Under the pieces are notes generated by a model. It was not told the origin of the DNA and made no database searches. It was given only the letters and a program-made list of their open reading frames with translations. Of a DNA stretch of 24,739 nt, positions 20,218 to 24,739 are shown piece by piece (within the stretch, counting starts at the first letter, position 1; each line of letters begins with the position of its first letter). The stretch spans positions 1 to 24,739 of IMG/VR virus record IMGVR_UViG_3300017697_000090, one strand, 5' to 3'. This DNA comes from a virus. Position numbers and translations under genes: made by a program.

Positions 20218-20246
20218 ATTATACGCCCTTTTAACCTCCCCGTCAA
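20218..20246 (-). promoter_or_regulatory. sigma70-type promoter of tRNA-Gly/structured RNA
   Basis: TTGACG (20241-20246), 17-bp spacer, TATAAT (20218-20223); the leader TTCAAGTTTAAGAAA runs straight into the tRNA. It overlaps the stop of the small ORF at 20243-20410. Confidence 0.9.
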
Positions 20247-20410
20247 GAATTATTTTTAAAATACTTGAAATTTATATCTCCTCTACCTTTGCAAACTTCC
20301 ACCTTTTCCTTAAGATTGCGGATAAGATGCTGTGACGTAATCATATTTACTATTGAGCCTAGCAATAGTACTATTAATAATATTTCGATTGCTTCAGTTC
20401 TTTTAGACAC
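20243..20410 (-). CDS. Small membrane protein, 55 aa
   Basis: GTG start at 20410 overlapping the upstream stop, AGGAG about 10 nt before. Basic N-terminus (MSKRTEAIE) followed by one strong span (ILLIVLLLGSIVNMI) and a basic tail (LIRNLKEKVEVCKGRG). Not recognised. Support is the operon overlap and the hydrophobic profile. Confidence 0.5.
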   Translation of the reverse strand: MSKRTEAIEILLIVLLLGSIVNMITSQHLIRNLKEKVEVCKGRGDINFKYFKNNS

Positions 20411-20657
20411 CTTTTAAATACTCCTGTAGTTCTTCTATGTGTGCTTTTATTTTCGTGTCTAGGTAAGACGCTTTAGCAAGCCCTTCCTCCCCAGAAGACA
20501 CTCCAACTTGTTTGTAATGCCTTTGTCCTTTGTGCCACAAAGACATTGTTATAATTGTCCCTTTACCTTCAAAACTTTCATCCACCGCTACTTGAGCGCC
20601 TGTACCTATGCCTTCCTTTAATAAGGCATATATACTAAGTATCCCTTTACTCTCCAT
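20403..20657 (-). CDS. Hypothetical protein, 84 aa
   Basis: Overlaps the upstream gene by 11 nt. Likely alpha/beta: QVAVDESFEGKGTIITMSLWHKGQRHYKQVGV forms strands, and the C-terminal AKASYLDTKIKAHIEELQEYLKGV is helical. No family recognised. Confidence 0.7.
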   Translation of the reverse strand: MESKGILSIYALLKEGIGTGAQVAVDESFEGKGTIITMSLWHKGQRHYKQVGVSSGEEGLAKASYLDTKIKAHIEELQEYLKGV

Positions 20658-21069
20658 TTTTAAACCTCTTTACTTCGGCATAGTATAAGTCTCCATGAGT
20701 AATGTCTTGGATAGCAGATGCAAGATCCCCATACTCTTCGACTAAGCAGTCGATACTTTTCCCTGTAGGCTCTATGAATTCCTGTAAAGCCTCTTCTACG
20801 TAACGCATCCCTGTTGCTCCAAAGAACTCAAAACCACCTTCAGCCATATCGAAAAACACATGCTCAGCATCCGCAGGTACTTCTGATACATAAGCTTCTT
20901 CACCGAATATTAGATCTACTACTTCTTCTGCATCTAATACTTGATCATGCCCTAAGCCTTCCTCTAGCAAATCACGTCTCCATTCCTTGAGTGCTGCTAT
21001 CCACTGTTCTTTATTGTACTGCTGAAATCCACCTTCTGCTATATCAAATATTACTGCAAATGTCTTCAT
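20647..21069 (-). CDS. Hypothetical acidic protein with repeated AEGGF box, 140 aa
   Basis: Strongly acidic. Two related segments: VIFDIAEGGFQQYNKEQWIAALKEW (near residue 6) and VFFDMAEGGFEFFGATGMRYVEEALQEF (near 70), suggesting an internal duplication. Acidic DNA-mimic or inhibitor roles are possible for such early phage proteins, but nothing proves it. AAGGA lies about 8 nt before the ATG; promoter at 21114-21142. Confidence 0.72.
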   Translation of the reverse strand: MKTFAVIFDIAEGGFQQYNKEQWIAALKEWRRDLLEEGLGHDQVLDAEEVVDLIFGEEAYVSEVPADAEHVFFDMAEGGFEFFGATGMRYVEEALQEFIEPTGKSIDCLVEEYGDLASAIQDITHGDLYYAEVKRFKNGE

Positions 21070-21113
21070 ATAAATCCTTAAAAATGTTGGTTCTTTTCTT
21101 AACTTCTGGATGT

Positions 21114-21142
21114 ATTATACGCCCTTCCAGGGTCATTGTCAA
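21114..21142 (-). promoter_or_regulatory. sigma70-type promoter, leftward
   Basis: TTGACA (21137-21142), 17-bp spacer, TATAAT (21114-21119); leader TCCAGAAGTTAAGAAAAG matches the conserved leader motif. Confidence 0.88.
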
Positions 21143-21245
21143 GACATTCCGGATAAAGTCGTTGAGGTAACACAAAGGAGTTCCCGGGGGCCGTTCACAC
21201 CTCTGAGGCAAGATTTATTTGCTCAAATCTCCCAAATCTCCCAAA

Positions 21246-21274
21246 ATTATCCGCCCTTTGCCCCAACCTGTCAA
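21246..21274 (-). promoter_or_regulatory. sigma70-type promoter, leftward
   Basis: TTGACA (21269-21274), 17-bp spacer, GATAAT (21246-21251). In tandem with the 21114-21142 promoter for the leftward operon. Confidence 0.6.
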
Positions 21275-21339
21275 CAATTGCCCCGATTTGCCTAGACTAG
21301 CCCGAATTAGCCCTAATTTACGCAACATTGATTCATTAC

Positions 21340-21368
21340 TTGACAAATCGACTCGCGGCCTGTATAAT
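21340..21368 (+). promoter_or_regulatory. Full-consensus sigma70 promoter, rightward
   Basis: TTGACA (21340-21345), 17-bp spacer rich in GC, TATAAT (21363-21368). Both boxes are perfect. Confidence 0.88.
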
Positions 21369-21430
21369 CGGCGCTAATCGACCGGATTGCATTTAATTGC
21401 TCCTAATTTGGTGCTGGGAGCAAAAAAGAC

Positions 21431-21459
21431 TTGACATCGGTTTGCCCAGGCGCTATAAT
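21431..21459 (+). promoter_or_regulatory. Full-consensus sigma70 promoter, rightward
   Basis: TTGACA (21431-21436), 17-bp spacer, TATAAT (21454-21459), 91 bp after the previous one and preceded by CAAAAAAG. Confidence 0.9.
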
Positions 21460-21465
21460 CCGCGT

Positions 21466-21718
21466 GAGGAACTCATGGAGCAACCTGGTCGGTTTCGCAC
21501 TGGCGCCCCCGCGCCAAAACAGACTGCACCATGTTGGTGAAAGCTCTACACACGTTTGCAGGGCCCATGAGCGAGAAGTCGTTGACTTCCTACTGGCGCT
21601 GAGGCGCCAAAATGCTCACAGGAGACTACCCCTATTTCCCCAAATTTTCACAGACGTTTTTGAGGCCCACGAAAATAAGGTCGTTGACTTACTACTGGCG
21701 CGCACGCGCCGATTTTTT
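21466..21718 (+). ncRNA. Candidate non-coding RNA with three identical hairpin stems
   Basis: Transcript expected from the promoters at 21340 and 21431 to the terminator at 21697-21718. Hairpins GGCGC-N4-GCGCC at 21502-21515, 21595-21608 and 21697-21710, with loops CCCC, TGAG and GCAC, each preceded by ACT. The second and third share GTCGTTGACTT(C/A)CTACT upstream. A 21-aa ORF (21475-21540, MEQPGRFRTGAPAP...) with GAGGA upstream could be a leader peptide. Palindromic operators are an alternative reading. Confidence 0.5.
21697..21718 (+). terminator. Rho-independent terminator (third GGCGC hairpin)
   Basis: GGCGC-GCAC-GCGCC followed by GATTTTTTC. Confidence 0.65.
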
Positions 21719-21750
21719 CAGGAAAAATCGAAAAAGTTTTCCGAAATTTT

Positions 21751-21817
21751 CTGAAAAAAATCGAAAAGTTTTCGAAAAAGTTTTCCAAAAATTTCTGAAA
21801 AAAATCGAAAAGTTTTC
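21751..21817. repeat. 44-bp-period AT-rich direct repeats
   Basis: The 23-bp unit starting CTGAAAAAAATCGAAAAG is identical at 21751-21773 and 21795-21817; a diverged copy precedes it near 21719. Phased A-tracts predict bent DNA. Confidence 0.85.
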
Positions 21818-21840
21818 CGAAATTTTCTGAAAAACTTTCG

Positions 21841-21918
21841 TGAAAACTTTCATAAAAATGTTGAAAACTTTCATGGTGACTTTCAAAAAAATGTTGGAAA
21901 CTTTCATGATGAATTTCA
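21841..21918. repeat. 33-bp tandem repeats with TGAAAACTTTCA palindromes
   Basis: Units at 21854-21885 and 21887-21918 differ at 3 of 32 positions. TGAAA-N2-TTTCA palindromes occur at 21841, 21862 and, with one change, 21895. Iteron- or operator-like. Confidence 0.8.
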
Positions 21919-22104
21919 TATTGTCATCATGCCAATTAAAAAAACGCCCATTAATAATAGGCAAAAACAGAAAGTAAAAAAAGATAACACCACAAAAAAT
22001 AATGATGCCCTGGAGTCGCTAGTTTGGCTAGCCAAAGTCGAAAGGCCCAAAGATACAAGCAAAAACGCGATAATGAAAAAAGTGGTAACAAAAAGAAAAA
22101 TCAT
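21916..22104 (-). CDS. Possible two-span membrane protein, 62 aa
   Basis: Two hydrophobic spans (FLFVTTFFIIAFLLVSLGLSTLA and LFFVVLSFFTFCFCLLLMGVFLIGMM) joined by a polar loop (SQTSDSRAS). ATG at 22104 with a weak AGG upstream. It lies just after a terminator and has no visible promoter; an antisense ORF (21929-22117, Lys-rich) competes for the same DNA. The hydrophobic pattern favours the minus strand. Confidence 0.4.
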   Translation of the reverse strand: MIFLFVTTFFIIAFLLVSLGLSTLASQTSDSRASLFFVVLSFFTFCFCLLLMGVFLIGMMTI

Positions 22105-22120
22105 AATAAATACCTAAAGT

Positions 22121-22150
22121 AAAAAAGAAAAACTAGCCGACTAAGCCGGC
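22121..22150 (-). terminator. Rho-independent terminator
   Basis: GCCGG-CTTAG-TCGGC stem followed by TAGTTTTTCTTTTTT on the minus strand; ends the 22159-22425 gene. Confidence 0.65.
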
Positions 22151-22158
22151 CGGTAATT

Positions 22159-22425
22159 TTAACGAGATAAGCTTGCTAGCATTTTTAAACTAATTTGTTC
22201 GTTTGTTAATCCCAAACAATCAGGCTCAATATAAGCCGCAAAACCATAAAAAGAATCATAGGTAGCCTCGCATGATACCCAAAGGTTTTCATCTACTAAT
22301 AAATACGCTTCGCCCGCAGTACCCGCACAAGGTTCCGACAAAACGATAATTTTCTCGAATACTTCTATACCACTATGATTGTTTAAGACATTTACAGTGA
22401 CGTTATTTTCTATATTTATATTCAT
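22159..22425 (-). CDS. Hypothetical protein, 88 aa
   Basis: The ATG at 22425 was chosen for its GGAG site; a longer frame would run through the terminator hairpin. MNINIENNVTVNVLNNHSGIEVFEKIIVLSEPCAGTAGEAYLLVDENLWVSCEATYDSFYGF is beta-rich; the last 20 residues form a helix. Not recognised. Flanked by terminators on both sides with no visible promoter, so its expression probably depends on read-through past the 22438-22471 hairpin. Confidence 0.65.
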   Translation of the reverse strand: MNINIENNVTVNVLNNHSGIEVFEKIIVLSEPCAGTAGEAYLLVDENLWVSCEATYDSFYGFAAYIEPDCLGLTNEQISLKMLASLSR

Positions 22426-22437
22426 ATCATTTACTCC

Positions 22438-22471
22438 AAAAAAAAAAAACCAAGTCGATATCGACTTGGTT
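22438..22471 (-). terminator. Strong palindromic terminator next to a ribosome site
   Basis: A perfect 24-bp palindrome AACCAAGTCGAT/ATCGACTTGGTT followed on the minus strand by T10 and then, at once, the GGAG ribosome site of the next gene. Confidence 0.88.
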
Positions 22472-22502
22472 ATTATGCCGAAATTATCCCAACATTGCAA
22501 GC

Positions 22503-22661
22503 CTATCTAGGGATTTTAGGCAAAAAACCAGATAACCATATAGACAAATCCTCGCATTTTTCGCCTAAAGTGTAAATAATCCATAGGGTCAAAATAACGG
22601 GTAAAGTGCAAATTCTTACCCAACATTGCCAATATTTTAATTTTCTTAAAGTGTCTTTCAT
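22503..22661 (-). CDS. Small membrane protein, 52 aa
   Basis: ATG at 22661 with AAGGA 8 nt upstream (an upstream TTG frame lies in a hairpin). Basic start (MKDTLRKLKYWQCWVR), one span (ICTLPVILTLWIIYTLG) and an amphipathic tail. Function unknown. Confidence 0.6.
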   Translation of the reverse strand: MKDTLRKLKYWQCWVRICTLPVILTLWIIYTLGEKCEDLSIWLSGFLPKIPR

Positions 22662-22678
22662 TGCTTTTTTCCTTATTG

Positions 22679-22706
22679 AAAGCCCCCCCAACTGACGGGG
22701 CTTTAT
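22679..22706 (-). promoter_or_regulatory. GC-rich intercistronic hairpin
   Basis: AAAGCCCC/GGGGCTTT around a loop just after the exonuclease stop codon. No U-run on the minus side, so more likely an mRNA-stability hairpin than a terminator. Confidence 0.45.
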
Positions 22707-22710
22707 TAAC

Positions 22711-23370
22711 TTATTGACCCAATAACATTAACTGTTTCCGAGTAGTGTCTAACAGAATATGGGTCAAAATTGCTGCCTCATAATCTCGCGCGTCTTCTAA
22801 TGCTGTATGGGGTTCATCTTCTAGATCCTCACCAATTATGAATTTAGCCATTGCGTCCGCCGTCATGCTAGGCTTTTTCAACTTAGCCGTTAATAGGTTA
22901 TTATCTACACAAAAACTTTGATATTCTGCTAGTACGCCAATTTTACGTTTAGCCGCTTTCATCAAACAAAAACGTTTACCAAATATGCCCAAATTAATTC
23001 CAGTATTTCTACATTTTCCCAGATCAAAAGCGATATTGTACGCTGTTAGTGTGGGGCTGTATCTCGCTTCAATACCTGCTAACCAAAGATTAATAAGAGC
23101 AACCGAAGACAAAGATCTGGACCCGTTGGTTAGCATATCGTCATACATTTTTACCCTACGCTGTGCCGACTGTTCCGACCAAAAGGCTGCAGGGTCCGCG
23201 CTAGGGTCAGAAAATAGAGGCAATTTACCGAAGTGGTTTAAAACCATTGCGCCAAACTGTTCTACAATTTCGCCCTGCTTAGTTACCAAAACCGCGCCAA
23301 AGTCTGCCACTGTTTGTTTCTTTGTTGTTTCGGTATCTACAATTAAATAATAATGTTTTTTGTTCATCAT
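22711..23370 (-). CDS. DEDDh 3'-5' exonuclease (DnaQ-like)
   Basis: 219 aa (218 if the second Met is used). Exonuclease motifs: Exo I LIVDTETTKK (D12, E14), Exo II TAYNIAFDLGK (D116) and Exo III PHTALEDARDYEA (H188, D193), giving the DEDDh set of RNase T/DnaQ enzymes. Cleaves single-stranded DNA or RNA from the 3' end. The polymerase has its own exonuclease domain, so this one probably acts in nucleotide recycling, RNA turnover or repair, perhaps degrading host nucleic acid together with the HAD phosphatase upstream. Weak ribosome site; 4 nt from the HAD stop. Confidence 0.87.
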   Translation of the reverse strand: MMNKKHYYLIVDTETTKKQTVADFGAVLVTKQGEIVEQFGAMVLNHFGKLPLFSDPSADPAAFWSEQSAQRRVKMYDDMLTNGSRSLSSVALINLWLAGIEARYSPTLTAYNIAFDLGKCRNTGINLGIFGKRFCLMKAAKRKIGVLAEYQSFCVDNNLLTAKLKKPSMTADAMAKFIIGEDLEDEPHTALEDARDYEAAILTHILLDTTRKQLMLLGQ

Positions 23371-23374
23371 GATC

Positions 23375-23860
23375 TTAAGCCGCCGTTAGTAGTGAATTTA
23401 AAATAATAGCATCATAGCAAGTAATGTTTAGAGACTCTAGGCGGATTAATACGGCCTGATTATCGTCATACATTCCCGCAGTTCTAGAGAAACGCGCCCA
23501 ACTTCTGCCCGTCTCTTTAGCGTATTTTCTAAGTAAATTTTCTTTTAGATCTGCGTCACCGTCACGGCAACCCATAGGCCTGCTAAGAATTTTAACAGCA
23601 TTTAAAGAATGCATTTTTAAAAATTCATAATCATGTTCGCCCATAACGCGCGCCGTACAAACTATTATTTCATTATCAGGGTTTTTTTGTGCTGCACGCC
23701 AATATTCCGCAAGCGGTAACAAACTATCCGCAAAGATTTTTTCTTTGGTACAGTTTGCGATCCAGTTATTAAGATCAAGAGAACCGTCTGCAAAAGTGAT
23801 CTGCCTATGGCTAGAATCTATAATTGTGTGGTCTAGGTCGAATATTAATACTTTTTTCAT
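23375..23860 (-). CDS. HAD-family phosphatase
   Basis: 161 aa from the ATG at 23860. HAD motifs: I MKKVLIFDLDHTIIDS (nucleophile D8, acid D10), II IIVCTARV (T68), III the Lys in DADLKENLLRKY, IV GMYDDNQAVL (D133-D134). It resembles phage nucleotidases and polynucleotide-kinase phosphatase domains. T5 encodes a deoxyribonucleotide 5'-monophosphatase among its first-transferred genes, which fits this position, but specificity is inferred. A longer upstream reading frame in the same phase overlaps the membrane gene and is not used. Follows the membrane gene by 5 nt. Confidence 0.85.
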   Translation of the reverse strand: MKKVLIFDLDHTIIDSSHRQITFADGSLDLNNWIANCTKEKIFADSLLPLAEYWRAAQKNPDNEIIVCTARVMGEHDYEFLKMHSLNAVKILSRPMGCRDGDADLKENLLRKYAKETGRSWARFSRTAGMYDDNQAVLIRLESLNITCYDAIILNSLLTAA

Positions 23861-23865
23861 AATGG

Positions 23866-24063
23866 TTATAATCCGTAAATTGAGAAACAAAAACCTATAA
23901 TCGAACAAAGGTTTAGGATAATTAAATTGTATTGTTTTAATGATATAGCTTGAACAGTTAAGAGGATTAAACCAGAGACTGCAAGAACACAGCCTCCGAT
24001 CGTCCCCATGTTGAATGATGCTATAATCATTAAAACAGCACCAATCCAACCGAGGACAACCAT
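23866..24063 (-). CDS. Small three-span membrane protein, 65 aa
   Basis: MVVLGWIGAVLMIIASFNM, IGGCVLAVSGLILLTVQAISL and YNLIILNLCSIIGFCFSIYGL are three hydrophobic spans; the W-x-G-A...N pattern resembles small CBU_0592-type membrane proteins. The ATG overlaps the upstream stop (TAATG), so it is coupled to the HTH paralogue. Role unknown. Confidence 0.65.
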   Translation of the reverse strand: MVVLGWIGAVLMIIASFNMGTIGGCVLAVSGLILLTVQAISLKQYNLIILNLCSIIGFCFSIYGL

Positions 24064-24407
24064 TACTTAAGGCTAGCCAATAATTCAGCTAAGGCCATGC
24101 CCGTTGCTTTTTCTAATCCCTCGATTGGCAATATACCCACCTTAGCCGATATAGCCGCGACTAAATCATTTTTGCTAGGCGCTGCCTTTTTCTTAGCAGG
24201 AGCAGGTTTGCTGATATACTCAATATTTTCGCGTTTACATTTAGCGATAATTGAACGAGCACCTCGGCCAAGTTCAACGGATAAAGCTTGCGCTTTGTCA
24301 TAATCTACAGGAGCGGCAGCGCGTAGAATTGCGACCATTGCATCGGTGTAATTTACGGCGGTTTTTGCGACTTTTGTAACTTTTGGAGTAGTCAAGATAT
24401 TTCTCAC
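24063..24407 (-). CDS. Small Myb/SANT-like HTH protein (paralogue family)
   Basis: 114 aa. VNYTDAMVAILRAAAPVDYDKAQALSVELGRGARSIIAKCKRENIEYIS matches the family's trihelical unit. A basic PAPAKKKAAPSK linker leads to KNDLVAAISAKVGILPIEGLEKATGMALAELLASL, shared in pattern with 19085-19396. GTG start at 24407, 6-7 nt after a TATTAT box, with no Shine-Dalgarno, so the mRNA may be leaderless. First gene of the right-hand leftward module. Confidence 0.78.
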   Translation of the reverse strand: MRNILTTPKVTKVAKTAVNYTDAMVAILRAAAPVDYDKAQALSVELGRGARSIIAKCKRENIEYISKPAPAKKKAAPSKNDLVAAISAKVGILPIEGLEKATGMALAELLASLK

Positions 24408-24412
24408 TTTTT

Positions 24413-24441
24413 ATAATATTGGCCAAAATTGGCTTTTTCGA
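24413..24441 (-). promoter_or_regulatory. Weak promoter candidate of the right-hand module
   Basis: TCGAAA (24436-24441), 17-bp spacer, TATTAT (24413-24418). Far from consensus compared with the rest of the window, but correctly spaced and placed. The following 24442-24560 holds no gene that I can see. Confidence 0.4.
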
Positions 24442-24560
24442 CGTCTCTTTCAACGTGGGGCTATTATCTCAAATTACTGGATACATTGCAAGCTTAATAC
24501 AGTTTATTTTCATCTAATTGCTATATATATTTTAGGCCCAAATTCCGGCCCTGTTAGATT

Positions 24561-24737
24561 AAAATGTTCTAAGCGATTCCTTATAACATTTTAGTCTTAA
24601 AAACCGGTAGCTATATGTTAAAATGTTCTAAGCGATTCCTTATAACATTTTAGTCTTAAAAACCGGTAGCTATATGTTAAAATGTTCTAAGCGATTCCTT
24701 ATAACATTTTAGTCTTAAAAACCGGTAGCTATACGCT
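24561..24737. repeat. Three 59-bp tandem repeats with inverted-repeat cores
   Basis: Units at 24561-24619, 24620-24678 and 24679-24737; the first two are identical and the third differs at two bases near its end. Each begins with a 13-6-13 inverted repeat AAAATGTTCTAAG / CTTATAACATTTT (one mismatch) around CGATTC, then 27 bp including ACCGGTAGCTAT. The window ends as a fourth unit would begin. Could be an origin or terminus element, an operator array or a recombination site. Confidence 0.9.
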
Positions 24738-24739
24738 AA

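Larger units (their letters stand above)
21143..21915. other. Long non-coding block with promoters, hairpins and repeats
   Basis: About 770 bp without a credible gene. From left to right: spaced GCCC/GCCCC words at roughly helical intervals (about 21250-21330), one leftward and two rightward consensus promoters, three GGCGC-N4-GCGCC palindromes at 93 and 102 bp spacing, then A/T-rich direct repeats (21719-21918). By position relative to T5 gene order, this matches the site of the T5 injection stop signal, which is also a non-coding, repeat-rich block; that link is inferred. Confidence 0.6.

Noticed and set aside
21246-21330. DnaA-box cluster
   Set aside because: The closest word, TTATCCGCC near 21247, differs at two of nine positions and occurs once.
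21431-21754. 107-aa plus-strand ORF with repeated VVDFLLA-like segments
   Set aside because: It starts inside a -35 box, has no ribosome site, and its repeats follow the DNA-level hairpin repeats.
21692-21964. 90-aa minus-strand ORF through the AT-rich repeats (Phe/Lys/Asn-rich)
   Set aside because: TTG start without ribosome site; its residues only mirror the DNA repeats and it runs through the GGCGC hairpin.
21929-22117. Lys-rich plus-strand ORF
   Set aside because: It is antisense to a better hydrophobic two-span ORF and looks like its complement.
23861-24049. Longer N-terminus for the HAD phosphatase
   Set aside because: It would cover the membrane-protein gene; the HAD fold begins exactly at the ATG at 23860.
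24561-24710. XerCD dif-like sites in the 59-bp repeats
   Set aside because: The arm-6-arm geometry fits, but arm sequences do not match the conserved dif halves; kept only as a possible recombinase layout.
24561-24737. CRISPR array-like repeats
   Set aside because: Units are directly adjacent without variable spacers, and no cas-like genes are present.

Overview
The window looks like part of a large, AT-rich, virulent tailed-phage genome infecting a Gram-negative bacterium, most likely a gammaproteobacterium. The evidence is dense packing, ATGA and TAATG overlaps, Shine-Dalgarno sites, and some twenty sigma70-type promoters with TTGACA/TATAAT boxes and a 17-bp spacer. A family A DNA polymerase, a NAD-dependent DNA ligase split over two genes and a HAD phosphatase recall T5-like phages (Demerecviridae). 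Read on the minus strand, the order is also T5-like: terminal-type repeats, a small gene block, a non-coding repeat block, tRNA and small ORFs, lysis, thymidylate synthesis, ligase, helicase, primase, polymerase. The T5 comparison is made from memory and is an inference.

Layout. 1-7.6 kb (minus): DNA polymerase (cut by the window edge), primase, DnaB-like helicase, a repeat-HTH DNA-binding protein, the two ligase subunits, a PC4-like ssDNA-binding protein and small regulators. 7.7-11.7 kb (minus): an HTH protein, a dNTP pyrophosphohydrolase-like protein, ThyX, a conserved phage protein, then holin, T4-type lysozyme and small membrane proteins. 11.7-11.9 kb: a divergent promoter region. 11.9-18.4 kb (plus): accessory genes, namely a small Myb/SANT-like protein, a HExxH peptidase, serine hydroxymethyltransferase (SHMT) followed by an internally deleted second copy, an Ala-repeat protein, an FmdB-type zinc ribbon, a SpoT/Mesh1-like HD hydrolase, a GroES-like co-chaperonin, a MazG-like pyrophosphohydrolase and a small HTH protein with a clamp-binding-like tail. 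18.4-19.1 kb: a gene-poor stretch with a promoter, a terminator and tandem repeats. 19.1-21.1 kb (minus): small genes plus a tRNA-Gly(UCC) followed by about 240 nt of highly structured RNA containing an H-type pseudoknot. 21.1-21.9 kb: non-coding, with three consensus promoters, three spaced GGCGC-N4-GCGCC hairpins and AT-rich tandem repeats. 21.9-24.4 kb (minus): a module lacking the strong promoter type, with a DEDDh exonuclease, a HAD phosphatase, membrane proteins and another HTH paralogue. 24.56-24.74 kb: three 59-bp tandem repeats, each carrying a 13-6-13 inverted repeat, running to the window end.

How the genes fit together. ThyX and SHMT can form a dTMP cycle that does not need DHFR: ThyX releases tetrahydrofolate and SHMT recharges it from serine. 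The pyrophosphohydrolase-like proteins would adjust dNTP pools, the replication block copies the genome, and GroES and the HD hydrolase would adapt host folding and stress signalling. At least five small Myb/SANT-like or related HTH proteins are spread over the window, suggesting an expanded phage regulator or DNA-binding family. The best candidates for new biology are the tRNA-pseudoknot RNA, the non-coding block at 21.1-21.9 kb, the partial SHMT copy with its own promoter, the HTH family and the terminal 59-bp repeats.
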